From: an uncultured Collinsella sp. | GTDB taxonomy: Bacteria; Actinomycetota; Coriobacteriia; Coriobacteriales; Coriobacteriaceae | NCBI GenBank assembly: GCA_902494245.1 | Contig: CABUSR010000049.1 | Span: forward strand, 1-12,599 | Reading direction: 5' to 3' | DNA length: 12,599 nucleotides | Part shown: positions 1 through 5,826 of the stretch, piece after piece | How positions within the stretch are numbered: position 1 is the first letter of the stretch | Layout: the number at the start of each line of letters is the position of its first letter | Made by a program: the position numbers and the translations under genes | Notes under the pieces: generated by a model | Told to the model about the DNA's origin: nothing | Seen by the model: the letters and a program-made list of their open reading frames with translations, nothing else | The model's database searches: none

Positions 1-41
1 AAAGGTCCGGGGGCTCGCTACGGGGCAGCCTGGGATGGATA

Positions 42-2264
42 TTAGAGATGCAGCACGCGGTCGCGGATCTCCTCGGTTCGGCCCTGGTTCCAGAACTGGG
101 TACCGATGTAGCCGCACGTACGACGGGCGACGTTCATCTTCTCCTGATCGCGGTTGCCGCAGTTGGGGCACTCCCACACCAGCTTGCCATCGTCCTCAAC
201 AATCTTGATCTCACCGTCGTAGCCGCACACCTGGCAATAATCGCTCTTGGTGTTGAGCTCGGCGTACATGATGTTGTCGTAGATGTACTGCATCACGCGA
301 ATGACAGCCTTGAGGTTGTCCTGCATGTTGGGAACCTCGACGTAGGAGATGGCACCGCCCGGCGAAAGCTGCTGGAACATACCCTCGAACTTGAGCTTGT
401 CGAATGCGTCGATCTCCTCGGACACGTGGACGTGGTAGCTGTTGGTAATGTAGCCCTTGTCCGTCACGCCCGGGATGATGCCAAAACGACGCTGCAGGCA
501 CTTGGCGAACTTGTAGGTCGTCGACTCAAGCGGGGTACCATACAGCGAGAAGTCAATATCGCTTTCGGCCTTCCACTCGGCGCACTTGTCGTTCATGCGC
601 TGCATGACGGCCATGGCAAACGGCGTGCCTTCCTTCTCGGTGTGGCTGTGACCCGTCATGTACTTGACGCACTCATACAGACCGGCATACCCCAAGCTGA
701 TGGTGGAGTATCCGCCCACGAGCAGCTTGTCGATCGTCTCGCCCTTCTTCAGACGAGCGAGGGCGCCGTACTGCCACAGAATCGGCGCGGCATCCGAAAG
801 CGTGCCCATCAGGCGCTCATGACGGCACAGCAGGGCACGATGGCACAGTTCAAGGCGCTCGTCGAAGATCTTCCAGAACTTGTCCATGTCCTGATGCGAG
901 CTCAGCGCGACATCGGGCAGGTTGATGGTCACAACACCTTGGTTAAAGCGGCCATAATACTTAGGTTTGGTCGGGTCATAGTTCAGCGCGTTGGCCACGT
1001 TGTTAAATCCGTTACCGGAGCGGTCGGGCGTCAGGAAACTACGGCAGCCCATGCAGGTGTAGCAATCGCCGTTGCCCGCGGTCTCGCCCTTCGACAGCTT
1101 GAGCTCGCGCATCTTCTTCTCAGAGATGTAGTCGGGCACCATGCGCTTGGCGGTGCACTTAGCAGCCAGCTGAGTCAGGTAGAAGTACGGGGAATCCTCG
1201 TGAACGTTATCGTCCTCGAGCACATAGATAAGCTTGGGGAACGCCGGGGTAATCCACACGCCGGCCTCGTTCTTAACGCCCTCGTAGCGCTGGCGAAGCG
1301 TCTCCTCCACGATCATGGCAAGGTCGTGCTTCTCCTGAGGCGTACGGGCCTCGTTAAGATACATAAAGACCGTCACGAACGGCGCCTGGCCGTTCGTGGT
1401 CATAAGCGTCACGACCTGATACTGGATCGTCTGGACGCCGCGACGAATCTCGTCACGCAGACGGTCCTCAACGACCTCGCGGACCTTTTCGGGAGATGCG
1501 GAAACGCCGAGCTCCTCGAGCTCGCGGGCGACCTCGCCGCGAATCTTTTGACGGCTCACCTCGACGAACGGGGCAAGATGGGTCAGCGAAATCGACTGGC
1601 CACCGTACTGGGAGGAAGCAACCTGGGCGATGATCTGCGTCGCGATGTTGCAGGCGGTCGAGAAGCTGTGCGGCTTCTCAATCAGCGTACCCGAGATAAC
1701 AGTGCCGTTCTGGAGCATGTCCTCCAGGTTCACCAGATCGCAGTTGTGCATGTGCTGGGCAAAGTAATCCGAATCGTGGAAATGAATCAGGCCCTCATTA
1801 TGGGCATCCACAATCTCCTGGGGCAGCAGCACACGCTGAGTCAGGTCCTTGGAGATCTCGCCGGCCATGTAGTCACGCTGAACGGAATTGACGGTCGGGT
1901 TCTTGTTGGAGTTCTCCTGCTTGACCTCTTCGTTGTTGCACTCAATCAGCGACAGAATCTTGTCGTCGGTCGTGTTCTTCTGGCGCTTCAGGCTCTGAAC
2001 ATAGCGATAGATGATGTAATGGCGAGCGACCTCGTAGCAGTCGAGACGCATGATCTCGTCCTCGACCAGATCCTGGATCTCCTCGACCGACACGGTGTGA
2101 CCCGCGTTCTCGCATGCCTCGGCGACGTTTTGTGCCGCGTAAACCACCTGGCGGTCGGTAAGACGAGAGCTCTCCTCGACCTCCAAGTTTGCGGCGCGGA
2201 TGGCATTGACGATCTTATCGATGTCAAAGACAACCTCGGTGCCGCTGCGCTTGATGATCTTCAT
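42..2264 (-). CDS. nrdD: Anaerobic (class III) ribonucleoside-triphosphate reductase
   Basis: This cytoplasmic glycyl-radical enzyme reduces ribonucleoside triphosphates to deoxy forms without oxygen; an NrdG activase installs its radical. With the chosen start the protein has 740 residues, a normal length. An ATP-cone (KIIKRSGTEVVFDIDKIV) fills roughly residues 2-93 and should give allosteric dATP/ATP control. C175 in HNCDLVN lies where the family's catalytic cysteine is expected. A Cys cluster (CYTCMGC, 401-407) follows. Near the C-terminus two CxxC pairs (C677/C680 and C699/C702) form the usual zinc site, and RTCGYIG carries the presumed glycyl radical G718. I chose ATG at 2264 over an upstream in-frame start at 2294 because AAAGAGG sits 7 nt before it and the protein then begins with the ATP-cone. 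No nrdG is visible; only 41 bp follow the stop before the window ends. Identity is very secure; the symbol rests on motifs. Confidence 0.97.
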   Translation of the reverse strand: MKIIKRSGTEVVFDIDKIVNAIRAANLEVEESSRLTDRQVVYAAQNVAEACENAGHTVSVEEIQDLVEDEIMRLDCYEVARHYIIYRYVQSLKRQKNTTDDKILSLIECNNEEVKQENSNKNPTVNSVQRDYMAGEISKDLTQRVLLPQEIVDAHNEGLIHFHDSDYFAQHMHNCDLVNLEDMLQNGTVISGTLIEKPHSFSTACNIATQIIAQVASSQYGGQSISLTHLAPFVEVSRQKIRGEVARELEELGVSASPEKVREVVEDRLRDEIRRGVQTIQYQVVTLMTTNGQAPFVTVFMYLNEARTPQEKHDLAMIVEETLRQRYEGVKNEAGVWITPAFPKLIYVLEDDNVHEDSPYFYLTQLAAKCTAKRMVPDYISEKKMRELKLSKGETAGNGDCYTCMGCRSFLTPDRSGNGFNNVANALNYDPTKPKYYGRFNQGVVTINLPDVALSSHQDMDKFWKIFDERLELCHRALLCRHERLMGTLSDAAPILWQYGALARLKKGETIDKLLVGGYSTISLGYAGLYECVKYMTGHSHTEKEGTPFAMAVMQRMNDKCAEWKAESDIDFSLYGTPLESTTYKFAKCLQRRFGIIPGVTDKGYITNSYHVHVSEEIDAFDKLKFEGMFQQLSPGGAISYVEVPNMQDNLKAVIRVMQYIYDNIMYAELNTKSDYCQVCGYDGEIKIVEDDGKLVWECPNCGNRDQEKMNVARRTCGYIGTQFWNQGRTEEIRDRVLHL

Positions 2265-2489
2265 CCTCTTGCCTCTTTCGCATCGTAGCCTCATCGCGCT
2301 TCAGAGCCAAACGATACCCGGCAGGGCTTGCCCCTGTCTTGCGGCGCCGTCGCGCAATCTGTGTTCTCGATAAACCATAAGTCCTCATGCGGACAATCCT
2401 CGCGGCCGATCAAGCGGCTCAAAGGCGTGTCCAAATGGGACGAATAAGGTCTTCGTTCTCTGTCCGCCATCTATCATACGACAAAGACG
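2265..2489 (-). other. Long untranslated leader of nrdD
   Basis: About 220 nt separate the predicted nrdD promoter from its start codon, with no convincing gene on either strand. The transcript could form a closing pair GCGGACA (2458-2464 region) with TGTCCGC (2389-2395), and a small CAGGG/CCCTG hairpin near 2323-2337. I recognise no known riboswitch class. The length alone leaves room for post-transcriptional control, but nothing proves it. Confidence 0.4.
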
Positions 2490-2537
2490 CATCTATATCC
2501 TGTATTCTTTTTTTAGTTCAAACACAACATATAGTGT
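2490..2537. promoter_or_regulatory. Pair of NrdR boxes (operator)
   Basis: The right-hand box, ACACAACATATAGTGT at 2522-2537, matches 15 of 16 positions of the NrdR consensus acaCwAtATaTwGtgt. A weaker second box at 2490-2505 (CATCTATATCCTGTAT) keeps the core C-w-A-t-A-T and w-G-t. The boxes are separated by 16 bp, or 32 bp start to start. That three-turn spacing is typical for NrdR, the ATP-cone repressor of ribonucleotide reductase operons. They flank and overlap the predicted nrdD promoter, as expected for repression. nrdR itself is not in the window. Confidence 0.85.
2492..2521 (-). promoter_or_regulatory. Predicted nrdD promoter
   Basis: On the minus strand TTGAAC (2516-2521) and TATAGA (2492-2497) are separated by 18 bp and could serve as -35 and -10 elements. 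The -10 lies inside the weaker NrdR box and the -35 abuts the strong one, so bound NrdR would block RNA polymerase. The hexamers are only partial matches to consensus, so the exact start is uncertain. Confidence 0.5.
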
Positions 2538-2583
2538 TTCAGCAGGTCAAAGCAATTGGTCATTTTGCAGACGCATTAATTAT

Positions 2584-2653
2584 GAGGGGTTCTTGGCAAG
2601 TCGGTAAAACGTTACCAACACGGCTACCTGCATGGCAGTTATAAAACCCCCTT
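2584..2653 (-). other. Possible structured RNA or repeat element, function unknown
   Basis: Read on the minus strand, this stretch folds into a closed structure. GGGGTT (2645-2650) pairs with AACCCC (2586-2591). Inside are CTGC-cat-GCAG and an 8-bp stem, GTTGGTAA with TTACCGAC around a CGTT loop. One stem position is a G.U wobble only if the minus strand is the RNA; on the plus strand it would be an A/C mismatch. It lies upstream of the nrdD promoter, not in its leader. I match it to no known RNA family. A chance fold or a dispersed repeat are alternatives. Confidence 0.35.
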
Positions 2654-2830
2654 AGTCAAGCCGCTGACAAATCCTACCAAAACCAAGCCACTCACGCCAA
2701 AAGAATCCAAAAGATTATGCTTGACCAACATGTTGCGGTCACGGTCGGCCAGGACGTATGCAACCTGCCGGCACCTCTACGGGGACCTTGGATCAATATT
2801 TGCTGGCATATTTGACGGCGTGCTTGGTAG
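2654..2830. other. Gene-free gap between the folded element and the tRNA-Val terminator
   Basis: I see no RNA gene or credible promoter here. A minus-strand frame starting at 2731 (ATG) runs 30 codons to a stop at 2639 and overlaps the folded element. It has no ribosome-binding site and is not called as a gene. Confidence 0.5.
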
Positions 2831-2868
2831 CAAAACAAAACAGCTCAGAGGACATAGCCTCTGAGCTG
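2831..2868 (-). terminator. Intrinsic terminator of the tRNA-Gly/tRNA-Val unit
   Basis: A perfect 11-bp stem (2841-2851 with 2858-2868) with a 6-nt loop is followed on the minus strand by TTTTGTTTTG. It starts 8 nt after the CCA end of tRNA-Val. Confidence 0.92.
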
Positions 2869-2876
2869 CGAACATT

Positions 2877-2951
2877 TGGTGGGCGTTAGAAGATTTGAAC
2901 TTCTGACCTCTTCCGTGTCAGGGAAGCGCTCTCCCCCTGAGCTAAACGCCC
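2877..2951 (-). tRNA. tRNA-Val(GAC)
   Basis: This 75-nt cloverleaf has acceptor GGGCGTT/AACGCCC, D stem GCTC/GAGC, anticodon stem CTTCC/GGAAG with loop CTGACAC (anticodon GAC, reading GUC/GUU), and T arm AGAAG-TTCAAAT-CTTCT. The discriminator is A and CCA is encoded. Only 3 nt separate it from the upstream tRNA-Gly, so the two are co-transcribed. Confidence 0.97.
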
Positions 2952-2954
2952 AAA

Positions 2955-3030
2955 TGGAGCGGACAACGGGGCTCGAACCCGCGACCCCAACCTTGGCAAG
3001 GTTGTGCTCTACCAACTGAGCCATGTCCGC
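2955..3030 (-). tRNA. tRNA-Gly(GCC), copy 1 of 3
   Basis: This 76-nt cloverleaf has acceptor GCGGACA/TGTCCGC, anticodon stem CAACC/GGTTG with loop TTGCCAA (anticodon GCC), and T arm GCGGG-TTCGAGC-CCCGT. The discriminator is T and CCA is encoded. It is identical over its length to the copies at 5420-5495 and 5646-5721. It is the first gene of a two-tRNA unit with its own promoter. Confidence 0.98.
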
Positions 3031-3042
3031 TTACGAGGATTA

Positions 3043-3090
3043 ATCTTACGTGATGCCCGCATCCTATGCAAGAACTTTTTTTGAAAAGTT
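3043..3090 (-). promoter_or_regulatory. Promoter with UP-like element for tRNA-Gly/tRNA-Val
   Basis: On the minus strand TTGCAT (3066-3071) and TAAGAT (3043-3048) are spaced by 17 bp. Just upstream, an A/T dyad (3073-3090, AACTTTT and AAAAGTT around TTTG) starts its T run 5 bp beyond the -35. The same arrangement precedes the other two tRNA units in the window. That agreement supports both the promoter and the UP-like element. Confidence 0.75.
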
Positions 3091-3162
3091 TTGCGACGCT
3101 CTCGCGAGGGCATCAGTCGTCACGAAAGGCGCGAACAAACGCAGGCTCGCAGCGAGATGCCC

Positions 3163-4896
3163 CTACATCTCACCGAGCATGATCCAGGCAGAGCTGTCCT
3201 GCGCGAGCCTGCCGTCTGCAAGCGGTGATGAGGTGAGCAGGACCCTGCCCGCCGGCAGCTCCACGGGTGCTGCACCGAAGTTCGTCACACACGCCCAGCC
3301 GTTATCGCGGCGATAGGCGATGACGCCGCCCTCAGCGCCCTCGGCACCATCCGCAAGACCGGTGCGCCCGTCAAGATCGAGCCACGCAAGATCGTTGGCG
3401 CACCCGCGCAGCTTGCGCCGCAGCCAGAGGGCGTCACGATAGAGCGCAAGCATCGATGTCGGGTCCACTTCTTCCCTATCGGCAGCATAATCGGAAAACC
3501 ATGCAGGCTGCGGCAGATGGGGCGCCGTATCGGCGTCTGCCGGCGAAAACCCAAACGATCCGCCATGCGCGGGATCGTCCGCCGCCACCCACGGCAGGGG
3601 CACACGACAGCCGTCGCGCCCCTTCTCACGCTTCGGTCCGTGCGTATTGGTCGCAGTAGGGTCTTCGAGTGCAGCCCACGGGATATCAGCCACCTCAAAA
3701 AGGCCGAGCTCCTCACCCTGATACACGTATGCCGAGCCCGGAAGCGCCAGCTCAAGCAAAAGGGCCGCCCGCGCGCGGCGCTCGCCGAGTTCACGGTCCT
3801 CGTCATAAGACGACCCGTCGCGCAAGAGCCAGTCGAGCGCAATCTGGTGGTAGCGCGTCGCCTTGATTTGCGGCAGGGCATAGCGTGTCGCCACGCGCGG
3901 CACGTCGTGGTTGGAGAGTACCCAGGTCGAGGCGGAATCGGATTCGACGGCTGCCTTCAAGCCCTTCTCGATTGCAGTGTGCATGTCATCATAGGTCCAA
4001 GTGGCCTTGGCAAACTCAAAGTTGAATGTCTGGCCAAGCTCGCTGGGACGCGCGTAGAGATACTGGCGCTCGGGCAGCACCCACGCCTCGGCAACGGCAC
4101 TGCGCGGCGGATTATAGCGGTCGAACACGCGGCGCCACTCGCGATAGATCTCGTGGACCTCGTTGCGGTCCCACAGCGGATGGGTGCCGTCGTCAACCAT
4201 GTCATCGCCCTCGGCGAGATGCCACCGGTCGAGGTCATCGCGGTCGAGATCCTTGGCGAGACCCTGCGCCACATCAATGCGAAAGCCGTCGACGCCTCGA
4301 TCGCTCCAAAACGCCAGGACGTCGCAAAAGAGCGCGTGAACCTCAGGGCATGACCAGTCAAAGTCCGGCTGCTCGGGCGTAAACATGTGCAGATACCACT
4401 GACCGTCCGCAACACGCGTCCATGCGGGGCCGCCAAAGTTGGCATTCCAATTGGTGGGAGGCAGCTCGCCATGCTCGCCGCGACCATCGCGGAAGATATA
4501 ACGGGCGCGCTCGGGCGATCCGGGGCCGGCGGCAAGAGCGGCTTTGAACCAGGGGTGCTGGCTGGATGAATGGTTGGGCACGATGTCGACGATGACCTTG
4601 ATGCCGCGCGCGTGAGCCGCAGCGATCATATCATCGAAGTCGTCAAGCGAGCCGAGACGTGGATCGACATCGCAGTAGTCCGCCACATCATAGCCACCAT
4701 CGACAAGAGGCGATGGGTAAAACGGGCTCAGCCAGATGCCCTCGATACCCAGCCGCTCAAGATAGTCCATCTTCTGGGTAATGCCCGCGATATCGCCCAG
4801 ACCCGAACCAGTCGAATCCTTAAACGAGCGCGGGTAGATCTGATAGATCGCGGCATCGGACATCCATGAGCGCGAAGAGGACTTTTCTGTAGCCAT
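3163..4896 (-). CDS. GH13 alpha-glucosidase (oligo-alpha-glucosidase)
   Basis: This 577-residue alpha-amylase-family hydrolase probably removes glucose from short alpha-glucosides, such as maltose-type or isomalto-type sugars, in the cytoplasm; no signal peptide is seen. The (beta/alpha)8 barrel starts at AIYQIYPRSF. The four family signatures are present: DIVPNH (104-109), GFRIDVA with nucleophile D208, AVAEAWV with acid/base E270, and LSNHDV with D331. The sequence resembles actinobacterial alpha-glucosidases (GH13 subfamily 30-like, by recollection); linkage specificity cannot be read from sequence. I start it at ATG 4896, with GGAG 9 nt upstream. The open frame extends to 5715 through tRNA genes, but that extension is not coding. 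It stands alone, with no sugar transporter or regulator beside it. A possible -10 (TATCAT, 4940-4945) lies upstream without a clear -35. No clear terminator follows its stop. Confidence 0.93.
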   Translation of the reverse strand: MATEKSSSRSWMSDAAIYQIYPRSFKDSTGSGLGDIAGITQKMDYLERLGIEGIWLSPFYPSPLVDGGYDVADYCDVDPRLGSLDDFDDMIAAAHARGIKVIVDIVPNHSSSQHPWFKAALAAGPGSPERARYIFRDGRGEHGELPPTNWNANFGGPAWTRVADGQWYLHMFTPEQPDFDWSCPEVHALFCDVLAFWSDRGVDGFRIDVAQGLAKDLDRDDLDRWHLAEGDDMVDDGTHPLWDRNEVHEIYREWRRVFDRYNPPRSAVAEAWVLPERQYLYARPSELGQTFNFEFAKATWTYDDMHTAIEKGLKAAVESDSASTWVLSNHDVPRVATRYALPQIKATRYHQIALDWLLRDGSSYDEDRELGERRARAALLLELALPGSAYVYQGEELGLFEVADIPWAALEDPTATNTHGPKREKGRDGCRVPLPWVAADDPAHGGSFGFSPADADTAPHLPQPAWFSDYAADREEVDPTSMLALYRDALWLRRKLRGCANDLAWLDLDGRTGLADGAEGAEGGVIAYRRDNGWACVTNFGAAPVELPAGRVLLTSSPLADGRLAQDSSAWIMLGEM

Positions 4897-4993
4897 GGGG
4901 CGTATCTCCCTTGCAACGAGGTTATGCGAGATGCCCACGATGATACGCCCAAAGCTGACGTTCGCGACAAACAACGCCACAGCCACGACCCAA

Positions 4994-5018
4994 AACGCTC
5001 GCTCCCTCTCGGGTTCGA
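4994..5018. repeat. 25-bp direct repeat, copy A
   Basis: An exact 25-bp copy of 5339-5363, beginning AACGCTCGCTCCCTC and ending in GGGTTCGA, which resembles a tRNA T-arm core. The flanks differ. It lies in the leader of the alpha-glucosidase gene. It is probably part of a dispersed, tRNA-derived repeat, but only two copies are seen here. Confidence 0.7.
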
Positions 5019-5082
5019 ACCTCCCGGGACGAATCGACCGATTAGTGAAAAGAACGGAAGACCCACTCCCCCGGCCACGACA

Positions 5083-5186
5083 GCGAGCGGGCTCCGGGTG
5101 CCCCAGGTTGCCGCGAAAGAGGAGGGAAGCGTACTTTATGTACGCGACCGACGATTGAGGGGCAAGATGGGGTGCCCGGGGCTCGC
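5083..5186. repeat. Imperfect long inverted repeat with central hairpin
   Basis: GCGAGC (5083-5088) pairs with GCTCGC (5181-5186). Then 5094-5111 pairs with 5162-5179 over 18 positions, with two G.U wobbles and two mismatches. At the centre GCGTAC (5129-5134) and GTACGC (5140-5145) form a small hairpin. The element sits between the last tRNA-relic terminator and the alpha-glucosidase leader. It could be a mobile-repeat remnant or a structured RNA; no coding content is credible. Confidence 0.6.
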
Positions 5187-5197
5187 GCAGCGTCAAC

Positions 5198-5224
5198 AAA
5201 AAACGCGGTTCGTTAGAACCGCGT
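5198..5224 (-). terminator. Intrinsic terminator after the tRNA-Gly relic
   Basis: A perfect 9-bp stem (5203-5211 with 5216-5224) with a 4-nt loop is followed by six T on the minus strand. It lies 8 nt after the relic's CCA, the same distance as between the intact tRNA-Gly at 5420 and its terminator. Confidence 0.88.
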
Positions 5225-5232
5225 AAGATAGT

Positions 5233-5256
5233 TGGAGCGGACAACGGGGCGTCCGC
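5233..5256 (-). pseudogene. Internally deleted tRNA-Gly relic (minihelix-like)
   Basis: The last 18 nt of tRNA-Gly, including part of the T arm, the 3' acceptor strand, discriminator and CCA (5233-5250), are identical to the intact copies. Directly 5' on the minus strand is GCGGAC (5251-5256), the first six bases of the same tRNA. The remainder of the tRNA is missing, so the relic reads as acceptor stem, 8-nt loop GCCCCGTT, acceptor stem, T, CCA. The 5' six bases could be coincidental, but the 3' part is clear. It keeps its own terminator. Confidence 0.7.
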
Positions 5257-5380
5257 GTATCCGCTTCGCGGATCCGCACCGGCTTCGGCCGCCTGCCGGC
5301 GACCTCGCCAGCTCGCTACAAACGCTCCGCGTTTGCTTAACGCTCGCTCCCTCTCGGGTTCGAGCCCAGGCGATGGGTAC
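5257..5380. repeat. Hairpin-rich spacer containing the second 25-bp repeat
   Basis: No gene is seen. The stretch is a string of short GC-rich palindromes, such as ATCCGC-TTC-GCGGAT and AAACGC-TCC-GCGTTT. It ends with the 25-bp direct repeat at 5339-5363 (see 4994-5018). It sits where a leader of the deleted tRNA-Gly would be. It looks like accumulated repeat debris between two tRNA-terminator units. Confidence 0.55.
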
Positions 5381-5411
5381 AAAAAAGCCCGGCTACCGTA
5401 GTAGCCGGGCT
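5381..5411 (-). terminator. Intrinsic terminator after tRNA-Gly copy 2
   Basis: A perfect 11-bp stem (5386-5396 with 5401-5411) with a 4-nt loop is followed by a run of T on the minus strand. It starts 8 nt after the tRNA's CCA. Confidence 0.93.
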
Positions 5412-5419
5412 GTTGCGTT

Positions 5420-5495
5420 TGGAGCGGACAACGGGGCTCGAACCCGCGACCCCAACCTTGGCAAGGTTGTGCTCTACCAACTGAGCCATGTCCGC
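5420..5495 (-). tRNA. tRNA-Gly(GCC), copy 2 of 3
   Basis: Identical over 76 nt to the copies at 2955-3030 and 5646-5721, with anticodon GCC, U discriminator and encoded CCA. It is the third tRNA in this cluster and has no promoter of its own that I can see. It must depend on transcription passing the two hairpins upstream. Confidence 0.98.
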
Positions 5496-5501
5496 ATATG
5501 T

Positions 5502-5528
5502 AAAACAAAACGGGCGCCGGAGCGCCCG
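5502..5528 (-). terminator. Terminator-like hairpin after tRNA-Cys
   Basis: CGGGCGC (5511-5517) and GCGCCCG (5522-5528) enclose a 4-nt loop and are followed on the minus strand by TTTTGTTTT. It starts 9 nt after the CCA of tRNA-Cys and lies 6 nt before tRNA-Gly copy 2. Confidence 0.85.
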
Positions 5529-5537
5529 GATGTTGCC

Positions 5538-5611
5538 TGGAGGCGAAGCCCGGATTCGAACCGGGGGTAAAGGCTTTGCAGGCCTCTGCCTTACCACTTG
5601 GCCACTTCGCC
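5538..5611 (-). tRNA. tRNA-Cys(GCA)
   Basis: This 74-nt cloverleaf has acceptor GGCGAAG/CTTCGCC, anticodon loop CTGCAAA (anticodon GCA), and T arm CCCGG-TTCGAAT-CCGGG. The discriminator is U, the usual cysteine identity base, and CCA is encoded. It is flanked on both sides by terminator-like hairpins, and the T run of the upstream one ends 1 nt before its first base. Confidence 0.97.
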
Positions 5612-5612
5612 G

Positions 5613-5635
5613 AAAAAGGACCGCCTAAACGGTCC
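5613..5635 (-). terminator. Terminator-like hairpin between tRNA-Gly copy 3 and tRNA-Cys
   Basis: GGACCG (5618-5623) and CGGTCC (5630-5635) form a 6-bp stem with a 6-nt loop, followed by five T on the minus strand. It directly abuts the 5' end of tRNA-Cys. It must leak, or act as a processing hairpin, if tRNA-Cys is made from the single promoter upstream. Confidence 0.78.
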
Positions 5636-5645
5636 GAAAATGCAA

Positions 5646-5721
5646 TGGAGCGGACAACGGGGCTCGAACCCGCGACCCCAACCTTGGCAAGGTTGTGCTC
5701 TACCAACTGAGCCATGTCCGC
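5646..5721 (-). tRNA. tRNA-Gly(GCC), copy 3 of 3
   Basis: Identical to the other two tRNA-Gly(GCC) genes, with encoded CCA. It is the first gene of the Gly-Cys-Gly cluster, starting 12 nt downstream of the predicted -10 element. Confidence 0.98.
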
Positions 5722-5733
5722 TTGCGGGTTATT

Positions 5734-5779
5734 AATTTACGCGAGTTGTCCAAAAGACGCAAGTACTTTTTTCAAAAAA
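5734..5779 (-). promoter_or_regulatory. Promoter with UP-like element for the tRNA-Gly/Cys/Gly cluster
   Basis: On the minus strand TTGCGT (5757-5762) and TAAATT (5734-5739) are spaced by 17 bp. Six T, one base and six A (5767-5779 in plus-strand reading) lie upstream, starting 5 bp past the -35. Phase and sequence match the promoters at 3043-3090 and 9207-9255. Confidence 0.75.
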
Positions 5780-5826
5780 CTTGTCTGCCGCATGTTCTTA
5801 GTAGCTAAACGCGCTAAAGCGATTGG

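Noticed and set aside
48..2288. A 746-codon open frame on the plus strand opposite nrdD
   Set aside because: It mirrors nrdD codon for codon, encodes low-complexity Leu/Val/Ala/Asp-rich sequence with no domain, and is what strong GC-biased codon use produces on the opposite strand.
2387..2644. 85-codon plus-strand frame over the nrdD regulatory region
   Set aside because: It covers the NrdR boxes and promoter, has no ribosome site and no recognisable protein features.
2581..2655. Known riboswitch (guanidine-II or preQ1 type) in the folded segment
   Set aside because: The loop sequence does not give the ACGR tetraloop pair of guanidine-II, the preQ1 core is absent, and no downstream gene is placed to be controlled.
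3108..3162. Terminator for the alpha-glucosidase gene
   Set aside because: GGGCATC/GATGCCC pair over about 40 nt right after the stop, but no T run follows directly, so I could not support a terminator.
3517..4353. 278-codon plus-strand frame inside the alpha-glucosidase
   Set aside because: It is an antisense shadow of a strongly supported enzyme and has no domain of its own.
4897..5715. N-terminal extension of the alpha-glucosidase frame to 850 codons
   Set aside because: The extension runs through three tRNA genes or relics and several terminators; the ribosome site and family homology begin at 4896.
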